Assembly (NCBI RefSeq): GCF_024436065.1
Contig: NZ_JANFNS010000004.1
Span: 124,001 to 188,000 of the forward strand
DNA length: 64,000 nt
DNA from: Saccharibacillus sp. JS10
GTDB lineage: Bacteria; Bacillota; Bacilli; Paenibacillales; Paenibacillaceae
Direction: 5' to 3'
Position 1 is the stretch's first letter. Every line of letters starts with the position of its first letter. Made by a program: the position numbers and the translations under genes. This document shows, piece after piece, positions 35,704 through 44,655 of this stretch. The notes under the pieces were generated by a model. It was not told the DNA's origin and did no database searches. It worked only from the letters and a program-made list of their open reading frames with translations.

Positions 35704-37266
35704 ATGACTGACCATTCTACGCCACATTCTTCTGGGTCAAAAGCCGGATGGAATTTCGATCATAGTTACGCCGAATTATCCGAAGTGTTTTATAGTTCGT
35801 TGTCGCCGGTTCCTGTGGCGGCGCCTGACGTTGTAATGGTTAACGAAGCGGTAGCCGCTGAATTAGGCTTGGATTTAGAGTGGCTTCATAGCGAAGAAGC
35901 CGCAGCCGTATTTGCCGGCAATATTTTGCCGGAAGGATCGAAGCCGCTGGCGCAAGCGTACGCCGGGCATCAGTTCGGGAACTTCGCGCGTCTCGGCGAC
36001 GGACGCGCGGTACTGCTCGGGGAGCAGCAGACGCCTAGCGGCGAGCGCTTCGATATTCAGCTCAAAGGCTCGGGGCGAACGCCTTTTTCGCGCGGAGGCG
36101 ATGGGCGCGCAGCGCTAGGTCCAATGCTGCGCGAGTATATCATCAGCGAAGCGATGTATAGCTTTGGGATTCCGACGACGCGCAGCCTTGCGGTCACGGC
36201 GACGGGCGAACAGATTCGCCGTGAGACGCCGCTTCCCGGCGCGGTACTCACCCGCGTCGCGGCTAGCCATCTGCGCGTTGGGACGTTCCAATACGCGCTG
36301 CAATGGGGCGGCGTCGAAGCGCTGCGCGAACTTGCCGATTATGCGATCAATCGGCATTACCCGGAGCTTAACGAGCCTGGCGCGGCATCTTCCGATTCGC
36401 AGCGCTACGAAAAGTTCCTGCGCAGCGTCGTTGAGCGCCAAGCGCAGCTTGTCGCCAACTGGATGTTGGTCGGGTTTATTCATGGCGTCATGAATACCGA
36501 CAATATGACGATCAGCGGCGAGTCGATCGATTATGGGCCTTGCGCGTTCATGAACGCGTATGATCCTTCAACGGTATTCAGCTCGATCGATACCGGAGGG
36601 CGTTATGCTTATGGCAATCAGCCATATATCACGTTATGGAATTTGTCCCGCTTGGCGGAAGTATTGATTCCGCTACTGGACGAAGATGCAGACGTCGGCA
36701 TGGGGATTGCCGAGCAGACGCTTAGCGGATTCGAACGTTTATACCTGGATATTTGGTTCGACGGAATGCGGGCGAAGCTTGGCTTGTCGAACCGCGAAGA
36801 AGAAGACGAGAAGCTGATCGCCGATTTGCTTGATCTCATGAAAGCTTTCCGCGCGGACTATACCAATACGTTCGTCGGCATGACATTCCGTATGCCGCTT
36901 GGCGAAGATCAGGCGGCAACTTCCGATGCCGCCGCTTCAAGCCGGACGTTCCCCGGCGCAGACGCGCTGCTCGCAAGCGGCGAATACCGCGCTTGGGAAC
37001 GTCAGTGGCGAGAGCGACTCACTCGCCAGAACACCACGCCGGAGGCGGTGCGCGAGATGATGCTCGCGCATAACCCGGCAATCATTCCACGCAATCACCG
37101 CGTGGAAGAAGCGCTCCAAGCCGCCGTGAATGACGGCGACTACGAGCCGCTGCACCGGTTGCTTGCGGCGCTCAAGCAACCTTACGCCCATACGGCGGAG
37201 CAAGCGGAATACGCTCAGCTTCCGCTGGACGAAGACCAAGGCTACCAGACGTTTTGCGGTACCTGA
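35704..37266 (+). CDS. selO: SelO/YdiU family protein adenylyltransferase
   Basis: Pseudokinase-fold enzyme that transfers AMP to protein hydroxyls. Conserved stretches are YAGHQFGNFARLGDGRAVLL, LKGSGRTPFSRGGDGRAALG, GIPTTRSLAV and VMNTDNMTISGESIDYGPCA with the metal-binding Asn/Asp. The end is YQTFCGT, a Cys where animal SelO carries selenocysteine. The start ATG 35704 follows AAGGAGG by 6 bases. 520 residues, normal for the family. SelO proteins are tied to redox stress in known cases. Flanked by a terminator downstream. Confidence 0.93.
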   Translation: MTDHSTPHSSGSKAGWNFDHSYAELSEVFYSSLSPVPVAAPDVVMVNEAVAAELGLDLEWLHSEEAAAVFAGNILPEGSKPLAQAYAGHQFGNFARLGDGRAVLLGEQQTPSGERFDIQLKGSGRTPFSRGGDGRAALGPMLREYIISEAMYSFGIPTTRSLAVTATGEQIRRETPLPGAVLTRVAASHLRVGTFQYALQWGGVEALRELADYAINRHYPELNEPGAASSDSQRYEKFLRSVVERQAQLVANWMLVGFIHGVMNTDNMTISGESIDYGPCAFMNAYDPSTVFSSIDTGGRYAYGNQPYITLWNLSRLAEVLIPLLDEDADVGMGIAEQTLSGFERLYLDIWFDGMRAKLGLSNREEEDEKLIADLLDLMKAFRADYTNTFVGMTFRMPLGEDQAATSDAAASSRTFPGADALLASGEYRAWERQWRERLTRQNTTPEAVREMMLAHNPAIIPRNHRVEEALQAAVNDGDYEPLHRLLAALKQPYAHTAEQAEYAQLPLDEDQGYQTFCGT

Positions 37267-37288
37267 ATTCGGTACTCCGATCAAAATC

Positions 37289-37322
37289 AAGACGCTCGCA
37301 TTATCCGCGAGCGTCTTATTTT
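37289..37322 (+). terminator. Terminator of selO
   Basis: An 11-bp perfect stem (AAGACGCTCGC with GCGAGCGTCTT) with loop ATTATCC and tail ATTTT. Confidence 0.88.
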
Positions 37323-37505
37323 CCGTTGGTCTTTTACGCAGACTGCTCTATAATGGAAGAAATAAATCAGGCGATGTCTACCTTTTACCGAAAACGTTTG
37401 CGATCCAAGGTGCCACGCCGTTATTCTTTTTGAAAAGAGGGGATTTCTATCTTAATCAGACCGACTGAAGATGAGCAGTATTATGAACTCACCAGCCCGA
37501 CCGCT

Positions 37506-39890
37506 TTGCCGAAAGCTTCCGGTTTTTTGTGGAACAACCAGATGATGATCCATATGAATTGCCGAGGGTACGCGGTCGCGCAGTTTATGCAGCCGGAACC
37601 GGCAAAGTATGCGCACGCGCCGAACCTGGAAGCCAAAACCTTTATGCAGCCGGAACAACCGTATTACGCGCATCACCCCGGACGGTTTCTTTTGATTAAA
37701 GATGAAGAGAGCGGTTACATATTTTCGGCTCCGTACGAACCGACGCGTGAAGTTCCCGAGAAATTCGTATTCGCTTCAGGCAAGCACGATATGAATTGGA
37801 CGGTCGAACACCAAGATTTGCGGATCGAAATGACGTTAACTTTGCCGAAAGATCATGCTGCGGAACTATGGAAAATCAAAGTGATCAATACGGGTAACCG
37901 CAAGCGCAAAATCAGTCTGTATCCGTATTTTAGCGTCGGCTATATGTCATGGATGAATCAAAGCGGCGAATACGTTGAGAATTTAGGGGCAATTGTCTGT
38001 TCATCCGTCACGCCGTATCAGAAAGTGCATGAATATCCTGCGATCAAGCAGCTCAAAGACAAGACCTATCTACTTGCCGAAAAAAGACCGGAAGCTTGGG
38101 AAGTGAGCCAAGAAGCATTCGAAGGCGAAGGCGGAATCATGCGTCCGTCGATGTTGGAACTTGAGACGTTGGCTTGCGGAGACGCGCGTTACGAGATGCC
38201 GGCGGCAGTGATGCAATATCGGATTCAACCGGAAGCGGGCGAAGAACAAGAGTATCGATTCGTATTCGGCCCGGCAAAAGACGAAGCGGAGATTGCGGAT
38301 ATTCGCGAACGGTATTTTGGATATGACGGCGAAAAAGAAACACCAAGAGCGGCAGACGTTGATCCAGCATCTTATGCGATCTATTCCGAATACGGTTTCG
38401 ATGCAGCGGCTCGCGATTATGCGGCTTATGTCGCGGAAGGACGAGGCAGTCTTACGATCCAGACACCGGACAAACAACTGGACAACTTCGTCAATCATTG
38501 GCTGCCGCGCCAAGTCTATTATCACGGCGTAACCAATCGGTTATCGACCGACCCGCAGACGCGCAACTATTTGCAAGATCATATGGGCATGAGTTATATC
38601 GATCCGAGCTATACCCGGCAAGCTTTTCTGACGGCTTTGTCCCAGCAGCGTCCAGACGGTTCGATGCCGGACGGAATCGTACTGTATGAAGGTGCCGAGT
38701 TAAAATACATCAATCAAGTGCCGCATACCGATCACTGTGTCTGGCTTCCGGTCTGCCTGATTACGTATCTCGACGAGACGAACGATTATGGCATTTTGGA
38801 CGAACAAGTGCAGTATGCAGGCGGCGATAAGGTAGGCAGTGTCTTCGAACATATCGATCTGGCGGTAAAATGGTTGATCGGAGATCGTGACGAACGCGGG
38901 CTGAATTATATCAATCAAGGCGACTGGTGCGATCCGATGAATATGGTCGGTCACAAAGGACGCGGCGTATCCGGTTGGCTGACGATTGCGACCGCCTATT
39001 CGTGCCAAGTATGGGCAGATATTTGCGAGCGTAGCGGACATGCTGCGGAAGCGGCAGGTTACCGTCAACAAGCAGACAATATTAACGAAGCCGTGAATAC
39101 GCATCTGTGGGACGGCGATTGGTATGCACGCGGCATTACCGACGACGGCGTACCCTTCGGAATCAGCGCGGACGAAGAAGGTCGGATCTTTATCAATCCG
39201 CAAGGCTGGTCGCTCCTGAGCGGCGCAGCGAACGATGATCAAAAAGAGCGATTGATCCGTGCCGTAGCCGAGCAGCTCGAAAGCCCTTATGGCGTCGAAA
39301 AGTTGGCTCCTTCGTATACCGCGATGCGTGAAGATGTCGGACGCGTAACGCAAAAACATCCGGGTTCCGCGGAAAACGGAGCGGTGTACAATCATGCGGC
39401 GGCTTTTTATATTTATGCGCTGTATGCGGTCGGGGAAAAAGAAAACGCGTATCGTCTGCTGCGTAAAATGTTGCCGGGAACCAGCGAAGAAGATATTGTG
39501 CAGCGCGGACAACTTCCGGTCTTTATCCCGAACTATTACCGCGGCGCGTATCGCCAAATTCCTCGTACGGCGGGACGTTCTAGCCAGCTGTTCAACACCG
39601 GTACGGTGCCGTGGGTATATCGCTGCTTGATCGATGGGTTGTTTGGCGTTCAAGGAACCCCGGACGGTCTGCGCGTAGCGCCTCAGCTTCCGAACGATTG
39701 GAACGAAGTGTCGGTAGTGCGTGCTTTCCGAGGTGCGGAGTATCAGATTTCGATTACCAGAGAAGCTGGCGTCAGTGATACAGAAGTGTATGTACAAGGC
39801 GAGCGAGTCGCAGACGGCGTGATTCGCGGCGTACAAAATGGCGAGACTTGCATCGTCGAAGTGAAGATTCCTGCAATAACGGCGGTATAA
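37506..39890 (+). CDS. GH94-type glycoside phosphorylase
   Basis: Inverting phosphorylase that splits a beta-linked disaccharide to sugar-1-phosphate plus sugar, in the cytoplasm. Features: N-terminal beta-sandwich (NCRGYAVAQFMQPEPAKYAH), (alpha/alpha)6 barrel with QDHMGMSYIDP, and the catalytic Asp in INQGDWCDPMNMVG; late motif NHAAAFYIYALYAVGEKE. Substrate may be cellobiose, chitobiose or laminaribiose. The given TTG start lacks a ribosome binding site. The frame stays open upstream to TGA at about 37434, with AAAAGAGGGG directly before ATT 37443 and ATC 37449, and the extra residues fit the family N-terminus, so a non-standard ATT or ATC start is probable. Confidence 0.87.
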   Translation: MPKASGFLWNNQMMIHMNCRGYAVAQFMQPEPAKYAHAPNLEAKTFMQPEQPYYAHHPGRFLLIKDEESGYIFSAPYEPTREVPEKFVFASGKHDMNWTVEHQDLRIEMTLTLPKDHAAELWKIKVINTGNRKRKISLYPYFSVGYMSWMNQSGEYVENLGAIVCSSVTPYQKVHEYPAIKQLKDKTYLLAEKRPEAWEVSQEAFEGEGGIMRPSMLELETLACGDARYEMPAAVMQYRIQPEAGEEQEYRFVFGPAKDEAEIADIRERYFGYDGEKETPRAADVDPASYAIYSEYGFDAAARDYAAYVAEGRGSLTIQTPDKQLDNFVNHWLPRQVYYHGVTNRLSTDPQTRNYLQDHMGMSYIDPSYTRQAFLTALSQQRPDGSMPDGIVLYEGAELKYINQVPHTDHCVWLPVCLITYLDETNDYGILDEQVQYAGGDKVGSVFEHIDLAVKWLIGDRDERGLNYINQGDWCDPMNMVGHKGRGVSGWLTIATAYSCQVWADICERSGHAAEAAGYRQQADNINEAVNTHLWDGDWYARGITDDGVPFGISADEEGRIFINPQGWSLLSGAANDDQKERLIRAVAEQLESPYGVEKLAPSYTAMREDVGRVTQKHPGSAENGAVYNHAAAFYIYALYAVGEKENAYRLLRKMLPGTSEEDIVQRGQLPVFIPNYYRGAYRQIPRTAGRSSQLFNTGTVPWVYRCLIDGLFGVQGTPDGLRVAPQLPNDWNEVSVVRAFRGAEYQISITREAGVSDTEVYVQGERVADGVIRGVQNGETCIVEVKIPAITAV

Positions 39891-39924
39891 AAATTTTCAC
39901 GTATCGCTTTATATCTGTAATTAA

Positions 39925-39980
39925 AAAATGTTGCGAGTTTGAGTCGGTCTAACTACCGATTCAAGCGTCGCAACATTTTT
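39925..39980. terminator. Long-arm terminator after the phosphorylase gene
   Basis: AAAATGTTGCGA and TCGCAACATTTTT arms with an inner stem (TCGGT with ACCGA) and T-rich tail. Confidence 0.85.
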
Positions 39981-40000
39981 CATTTTCATTCTTTGTATAG

Positions 40001-40048
40001 TATAATGTAGATAAAATAAAACTTAGTTTCACTAAATGAAACTTAAGT
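40001..40048 (+). promoter_or_regulatory. -10 box and inverted-repeat operator before the methyltransferase gene
   Basis: TATAAT at 40001-40006 is followed at 40021-40048 by AGTTTCA-CTAAA-TGAAACT, a perfect 7-bp palindrome whose symmetry extends outward (ACTTA and TAAGT) with one bulge. The placement just after the expected transcription start suits a TetR-type repressor. No regulator gene is adjacent. Confidence 0.55.
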
Positions 40049-40075
40049 CAAACCATCCAAAGGAGGAAGGTTAAA

Positions 40076-40840
40076 ATGGACAGCAAACAACGTTTTTCCG
40101 ATCGCGTAGATGCTTATGTGAAATACCGCCCGGACTATACGAAGGCGGCACTGGATTATTTATACACAGAAGTAGGATTGGATTCGGTAGAGAAGATCGC
40201 AGACATCGGAGCGGGTACCGGAATTTTTTCGCGACTGCTTTTGGAACGCGAAAGCCAAGTGATTGCCGTCGAGCCGAACGACGAGATGCGGAGCGTCGCG
40301 GAAGCGCAATTGAGCCAGTCTCCGGCTTTTCGCGCGGTTGCCGCTCCTGCCGAACAGACGACGTTGCCTGACTCCAGTATTGACGCTATTGTATGCGCGC
40401 AGTCGTTTCACTGGTTCGACGCGCAAGCGGCATATACCGAGTTCAAGCGAATTTTGAAGCCGGGCGGCATTGTCATTTTGATCTGGAACAATCGGCTGAC
40501 GTCGGGAACGCCTTTCCTCGAAGCTTACGAGCAGTTGTTGCTCACTTACGGCACCGACTATAGCCAAGTGAACCACCGCAATACGACGCAGGTGGATTCC
40601 AACGCGTTGCAGTCGTTTTTCGGAGAACGGCAGATGACCAAAGCGACCTTCCCGAATCAGCAACTGTTCGATTTTGAAGGGCTGAGCGGTCGATTGAATT
40701 CGTCGTCTTACGTGCCTGCACCGGATCATCCGAATTACGCGCCAATGATGGAAGAACTACGCCGAATTTTTGATCGCACCGAGCAAAACGGACAGATTTT
40801 ATTCGATTACGTAACGGAAGTGTACTTCGGAACGTTATAG
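40076..40840 (+). CDS. Class I SAM-dependent methyltransferase
   Basis: Small-molecule methyltransferase of the Methyltransf_11/25 type. The SAM-binding motif I is KIADIGAGTGIFSRLL; post-I VIAVEPNDEM; motif II IDAIVCAQSFHWFD; then RILKPGGIVILIWNNR. 254 residues, starting behind AAGGAGGAAGG. The acceptor is unknown. It is led by a strong operator-like palindrome, so it is probably induced by some signal rather than constitutive. Confidence 0.85.
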   Translation: MDSKQRFSDRVDAYVKYRPDYTKAALDYLYTEVGLDSVEKIADIGAGTGIFSRLLLERESQVIAVEPNDEMRSVAEAQLSQSPAFRAVAAPAEQTTLPDSSIDAIVCAQSFHWFDAQAAYTEFKRILKPGGIVILIWNNRLTSGTPFLEAYEQLLLTYGTDYSQVNHRNTTQVDSNALQSFFGERQMTKATFPNQQLFDFEGLSGRLNSSSYVPAPDHPNYAPMMEELRRIFDRTEQNGQILFDYVTEVYFGTL

Positions 40841-40885
40841 AATCGAATAGATTTGTCTATAACCGTTTGTAGCGTGGAGGTCAAA

Positions 40886-41391
40886 GTGAAAACTCATTAT
40901 GTTTCAATCATTGCGTTTATTATCGTGTGCGGTTTTTTGTGAGCTTTTACAGTTTTCCTCAAAAAATATCGGAAGTTCAACCGGCTATTATAGTCAAGGA
41001 AAACGGGTCAACGGTCGATACCACGATCACGGTCGAAGGAACATTCAGGCGACCTGTTTTTAAGCAGTCGGAATTTTCGGGTCGGGTCACGATTAAAGGG
41101 ATCGAGATGACGGAGAAAAATCGAACGTTTCCGATTTACGTTATAGAAAGTCATAAAGGCGTTCATATGTCGTATTTATTTTACTTCACACATAAAAACG
41201 TAACGGATTTTACGCAGATCGGTACTCTATGGTTTGAAAAAGGTTTTGAGAAAATAAACATCAAATTTACAGACGATTCGCAGCTTGTTTCTCCGGCAAC
41301 GAATATCGAACAAGCATTAACTATTCAAAATGATCTAGTGAAAAAGTTCGGAGAAGACTGGGGGTTAGAAGCGTTAAGTTTAGCAAAATGA
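40886..41391 (+). pseudogene. Membrane-anchored small protein interrupted by a frameshift in a T6 run
   Basis: GGAGG stands 5 bases before GTG 40886, which reads a hydrophobic N-terminus (MKTHYVSIIAFIIVCGFL) and stops at TGA after 18 codons. A second frame opens within it and gives 150 residues (FVSFYSFPQKISEVQPAI onward, ending LEALSLAK). One extra T in the T6 run at 40933-40938 would join both into a single signal-anchor protein. The outer domain is beta-rich and unrecognised. The gene may be truly broken, switched by slippage in the run, or hit by a sequencing error. The downstream frame alone lacks a ribosome binding site. Confidence 0.65.
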
Positions 41392-41406
41392 GCACATAAT
41401 CCAAAT

Positions 41407-41446
41407 AAAAACGCAGATCCTTATTTCCATAGGCTCTGCGTTTTTT
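41407..41446. terminator. Bidirectional terminator
   Basis: AAAAACGCAGA and TCTGCGTTTTTT arms of 11 bp, between the frameshifted gene and the converging CdsA-like gene. Confidence 0.85.
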
Positions 41447-41465
41447 GTTTTGCTCTAACTATCCT

Positions 41466-42383
41466 TCACATAAACTCGAAAAAATAACGAACCGCATGGA
41501 AAAAGACAGGTGCGGTATAAGTGAGACTGTCGATTTGGCTGAGGTAGCTTTTTTTGAGCGTTGCCGCTTTGTCTTCGTCGCCTACGAGCAGATCGCGCTT
41601 GAGCACGGATACGGTCAAACTTCCGAATAGACCCGCCAAAGCCAATAGCCCACCGAACCAAGCGGCGGCTGTAGGGCTGAACGGAGTGAGATACGGCGCA
41701 AGCGCAAGCGAAGCGCCAATCGTAGCAAGAAACGCACAGACAAAACCTTCCCACGTCAATTGAGGATTGGCGGTCGGTACGATTTTCTTTTTCCCGAAAT
41801 AAAGAGAGACGAGCATATGTATGACATCGTTCACTTGCGTAAGTACGACTAGAAACAGCACCAATCCGCCGCCGTATTCCGGGGTCGCGAACTGGAAATA
41901 CGCCAAGTGGCTCAGACCGAATACCATGAGCATGATGCCCCATTGGGTCGAACTGACGCTGCGCAAAAAGCCGAAAGTTCCTTTGCCCAGCAGACGCGGA
42001 ATCGGCAAAACCAGAAACACATACAGCGGAATAAATACGATAAACATGCCGTACCAGCCGATATAAATCCAATAAAATTGAACCGGAATCGCAAGATACG
42101 CCCACAAAAAAAGCCGACGGTCGGCTTTGCGCGTACCGCGAATCATCGAGAAATATTCTTGCAACGCAAAAAAAGATAAAATCATCAACGAAATAAGCGA
42201 GACGGCAGGCGTGAATAACGTAGCCAAGCAAAAAATAAAGAACATGCCCCACCAGGTTTTCATCCGATTGCCGATCGACGAATAATCTTTGCCCGGCTGA
42301 CGACGGCTGACGAACCAGAAGACTAGATTTGCGGCAATCAGCACGGCAAGCACGATCAATAACACGACATAAGAGCTGAACAT
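41466..42383 (-). CDS. CdsA-like phosphatidate cytidylyltransferase
   Basis: Integral-membrane enzyme of the CTP transferase family, 305 residues with about eight helices. The family signature region near the C-terminus reads SVLKRDLLVGDEDKA followed by LSQIDSLTYTAPVFFHAVRY, as in YnbB-type CdsA paralogs, which would make CDP-diacylglycerol or a related CDP-lipid. GGTGA precedes ATG 42383; a GTG one codon earlier is less likely. It is divergent from the papain-like gene. Housekeeping cdsA normally lies with uppS and dxr, so this is probably a second copy. Confidence 0.82.
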   Translation of the reverse strand: MFSSYVVLLIVLAVLIAANLVFWFVSRRQPGKDYSSIGNRMKTWWGMFFIFCLATLFTPAVSLISLMILSFFALQEYFSMIRGTRKADRRLFLWAYLAIPVQFYWIYIGWYGMFIVFIPLYVFLVLPIPRLLGKGTFGFLRSVSSTQWGIMLMVFGLSHLAYFQFATPEYGGGLVLFLVVLTQVNDVIHMLVSLYFGKKKIVPTANPQLTWEGFVCAFLATIGASLALAPYLTPFSPTAAAWFGGLLALAGLFGSLTVSVLKRDLLVGDEDKAATLKKSYLSQIDSLTYTAPVFFHAVRYFFEFM

Positions 42384-42538
42384 CACGTCACCAACTTTAA
42401 GCTAAAATAGCAGTTGTAACTGCTTGATTATGCTATCATAAAGCAATCATGGAAAAAGGCGCAATATGAAACTTGTCTTGGCGTATTTGGTATACATCAC
42501 GATCCGATCAACCGCCGAAGCGGAAGGAGAATCAGGCG

Positions 42539-43105
42539 ATGACAGAGTCGCGTTCGATCTACATTTTATTGACCAATACCGGTACGCTGTTTACCAAAAT
42601 GATTCAAGTGTACACGCGTGCGCCTTACAATCATGCTTCGATCTCGTTCGATCGCGAGCTGACGGAACTCTATAGCTTCGGTCGGAAAAATCCGTATAAT
42701 CCGGTAGACGGCGGCTTTGTACGCGAAGATATCCGCACCGGGACATTTAGCCGTTATCCAAATACGGCGTGCGTGATTTACAAGATCGAAGTCAGTGAGC
42801 GGGAAGAAGCCAAAATGCGCCGAGTACTGAATGTCTTTATCCGCAGCCGTGAAAAATATTTGTACAATCTGCTTGGGATCGTCGGGGTTGCGCTCAAAGA
42901 ACCGGTAGAATTCAGCAACTCGTATTTCTGTTCGCAATTTGTCGCTGAGATTTTGCATCGTTCCGGCATTAAGATCTGGAACAAGTTGCCGGCATTGGTG
43001 ACACCGGACGATTTTCGTCAAAGTGAGCGGATGGAACTGATCTACGAAGGATTGCTGAAGTCTTATCAAGATTCGTCGATTTTGAAATCAAAGGAGCTGG
43101 ATTGA
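42539..43105 (+). CDS. YiiX/permuted NlpC-P60 papain-like protein
   Basis: A 188-residue protein with the permuted papain-like order: His early (YTRAPYNHASISFD) and Cys late (NSYFCSQFVAEILHRSG). Members are thought to be amide hydrolases or lipid-acting enzymes. There is no signal peptide. AAGGAGA lies 8 bases before ATG 42539; the frame upstream to 42473 has no ribosome binding site. It is followed after one base by a small membrane protein gene, so the two are coupled. Confidence 0.78.
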   Translation: MTESRSIYILLTNTGTLFTKMIQVYTRAPYNHASISFDRELTELYSFGRKNPYNPVDGGFVREDIRTGTFSRYPNTACVIYKIEVSEREEAKMRRVLNVFIRSREKYLYNLLGIVGVALKEPVEFSNSYFCSQFVAEILHRSGIKIWNKLPALVTPDDFRQSERMELIYEGLLKSYQDSSILKSKELD

Positions 43106-43106
43106 A

Positions 43107-43310
43107 ATGATTGCCCCGCTTATTCTGATGGTCATTACGGTGGCTAGTTATTTATTAATGAATTTCTTCGTGAAAGCGATGCGCCCGGATGTGCAAAAAG
43201 GTCTGGTTACGGCGATCAGTGTTTGTTTTGCTGTCTTGGTTCTGGCGTTATTCGCTACGTTGTTCTTGCTGATCTACGGCATGGAAGTGCTTGCCGGACG
43301 TCTAGCATAA
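43107..43310 (+). CDS. Small two-helix membrane protein
   Basis: 67 residues, two helices (about 2-20 and 33-58) with a short basic loop (VKAMRPDVQKG). The start follows the stop of the papain-like gene by one base, with AAGGAG upstream, so they form an operon. No family recognised; it may anchor or regulate its partner. It ends at a strong terminator. Confidence 0.7.
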   Translation: MIAPLILMVITVASYLLMNFFVKAMRPDVQKGLVTAISVCFAVLVLALFATLFLLIYGMEVLAGRLA

Positions 43311-43320
43311 GCAAGTATGA

Positions 43321-43356
43321 AAAAGAGTGCCTTCCGAATTCGGAAGGCACTCTTTT
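43321..43356. terminator. Bidirectional terminator
   Basis: AAAAGAGTGCCTTCCG-AATT-CGGAAGGCACTCTTTT is a perfect 16-bp palindrome-like hairpin between converging genes. Confidence 0.93.
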
Positions 43357-43362
43357 CTATGT

Positions 43363-44655
43363 TCAGACCGGAAAGTGCACGGAGAAAGTCGTCTGCTCGC
43401 CGACGGTACTTGCGGCAGTAATCTTCCCGTGATGCTGCTCGACGATCGAGCGGGCAATCGCAAGTCCCAGACCGTGACCGCCTTGCGAACGGGCACGGGA
43501 AGGGTCGGTTCGATAGAATCGATCGAATACGCGGGGAAGATGTTCGGCGGCGATGCCTTCGCCGCTGTTGGTCACGTCGAGGCGAATCTCGCCGTGATAA
43601 CGCCCTAGAGACACGTCGATATTGCCGGTATCGGCGTATTTGATCGCGTTGTCGAGCAAGATCATCGTGACCTGTACGATCTGCTCACGACTGCCGACGA
43701 TCGAGAGGTCAGGCTCGATCGTATATTGTAGCGAAAGCTGCTTTTCGAAGACGACGGCTTCCATGGTCAGCATCACATTCTCGACCGCTTCGCTGAGATC
43801 GAAGCGGCTGTGTACCAAAGCCGACCGCGCATCGTCCATCTCGGTCAGATAGAGCAGGTCGCTTGTGAGCTTGCTCATTCGCTCGGTCTCCGACTTGATA
43901 TAATGGAGCCATTTCTGTTGGCTCCGAATACTTTCCTCGCCGCTTGCCAGCAAGACATCGGCATTGGTGTTGATGACCGCGAGCGGTGTTTTCAGCTCGT
44001 GAGAAGCGTCCGCGATAAATTGCTTTTGCTTGTCGAACGCTTCGCGTACCGGCTGAATCGAACGGTTCGCAAAAAATCGGCTGAAAAAGAACAGCACGAC
44101 CAACATCAAGGCGCCTACCGCGAGAAACGCATAAATCAGCGTCGTCAAAATCTCTTCGCGAGAAGTCGTATCGATAAACACGTACATGATCTGATCATTT
44201 AACGGAACGCGGCTGTACGTCCATCGATTATCTTCAAGCGTGAATGATCCGCTAGCGTTACCATTTTTTATCGCTAAGGCTAACGCTTCGGCATAACGTT
44301 CTTCCGTCATATCGAAACGCGACTCCGTATCAACCAGCGTACCGGCTGAATCGGTCAACACCATAAAAGAAACCGAACGTTCCGGAGCATCGCTCCCGCC
44401 CATATCGTTTCTTGGCGGTTGTCCGTTTCCTTGCGGGTTTCGATTAGGCATCGCATTGCTGCGTTCGCCTTGATACATATTCGTCGTGCGCTCAAGATCC
44501 ATCTGAATCTCGTCATGCACCTGGCGGTACACGAACGTATAAATCGTCGCGAACGCGACCAACATAATCATCACGATCGTCACCAGATTCACGATCAAAA
44601 ACCGATTGCGGAGCTTTTGAAAGATCAGCGACGAAGTTTGCGAAAGCTCGCTCAT
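43363..44655 (-). CDS. Sensor histidine kinase (OmpR-type partner)
   Basis: Membrane sensor kinase of 430 residues. Helices at about 18-40 and 175-197 flank an outer domain of about 135 residues that includes a Pro/Asn/Gly-rich stretch (NPQGNGQPPRNDMGG). The HisKA His is in FIADASHELKTPLAVINTNA and the ATPase domain has GHGLGLAIARSIVEQHHG. Its gene overlaps the regulator stop by 4 bases. Signal unknown. It ends at the bidirectional terminator at 43.3 kb. Confidence 0.88.
   Translation of the reverse strand: MSELSQTSSLIFQKLRNRFLIVNLVTIVMIMLVAFATIYTFVYRQVHDEIQMDLERTTNMYQGERSNAMPNRNPQGNGQPPRNDMGGSDAPERSVSFMVLTDSAGTLVDTESRFDMTEERYAEALALAIKNGNASGSFTLEDNRWTYSRVPLNDQIMYVFIDTTSREEILTTLIYAFLAVGALMLVVLFFFSRFFANRSIQPVREAFDKQKQFIADASHELKTPLAVINTNADVLLASGEESIRSQQKWLHYIKSETERMSKLTSDLLYLTEMDDARSALVHSRFDLSEAVENVMLTMEAVVFEKQLSLQYTIEPDLSIVGSREQIVQVTMILLDNAIKYADTGNIDVSLGRYHGEIRLDVTNSGEGIAAEHLPRVFDRFYRTDPSRARSQGGHGLGLAIARSIVEQHHGKITAASTVGEQTTFSVHFPV

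Noticed and set aside
34144..35727. Longer start of the secreted esterase at 35727
   Set aside because: It would put 59 residues before an obvious signal peptide and overlap the selO start region; ATG 35550 has the ribosome binding site.
38700..39836. Open frame of 378 codons on the minus strand
   Set aside because: It lies entirely inside the GH94 gene on the other strand, has no family-like motifs, no ribosome binding site and a composition typical of a shadow frame.
42466..42675. 69-codon frame starting before the papain-like gene
   Set aside because: It overlaps the papain-like gene in another frame and has no family features; the downstream gene has the better ribosome binding site.
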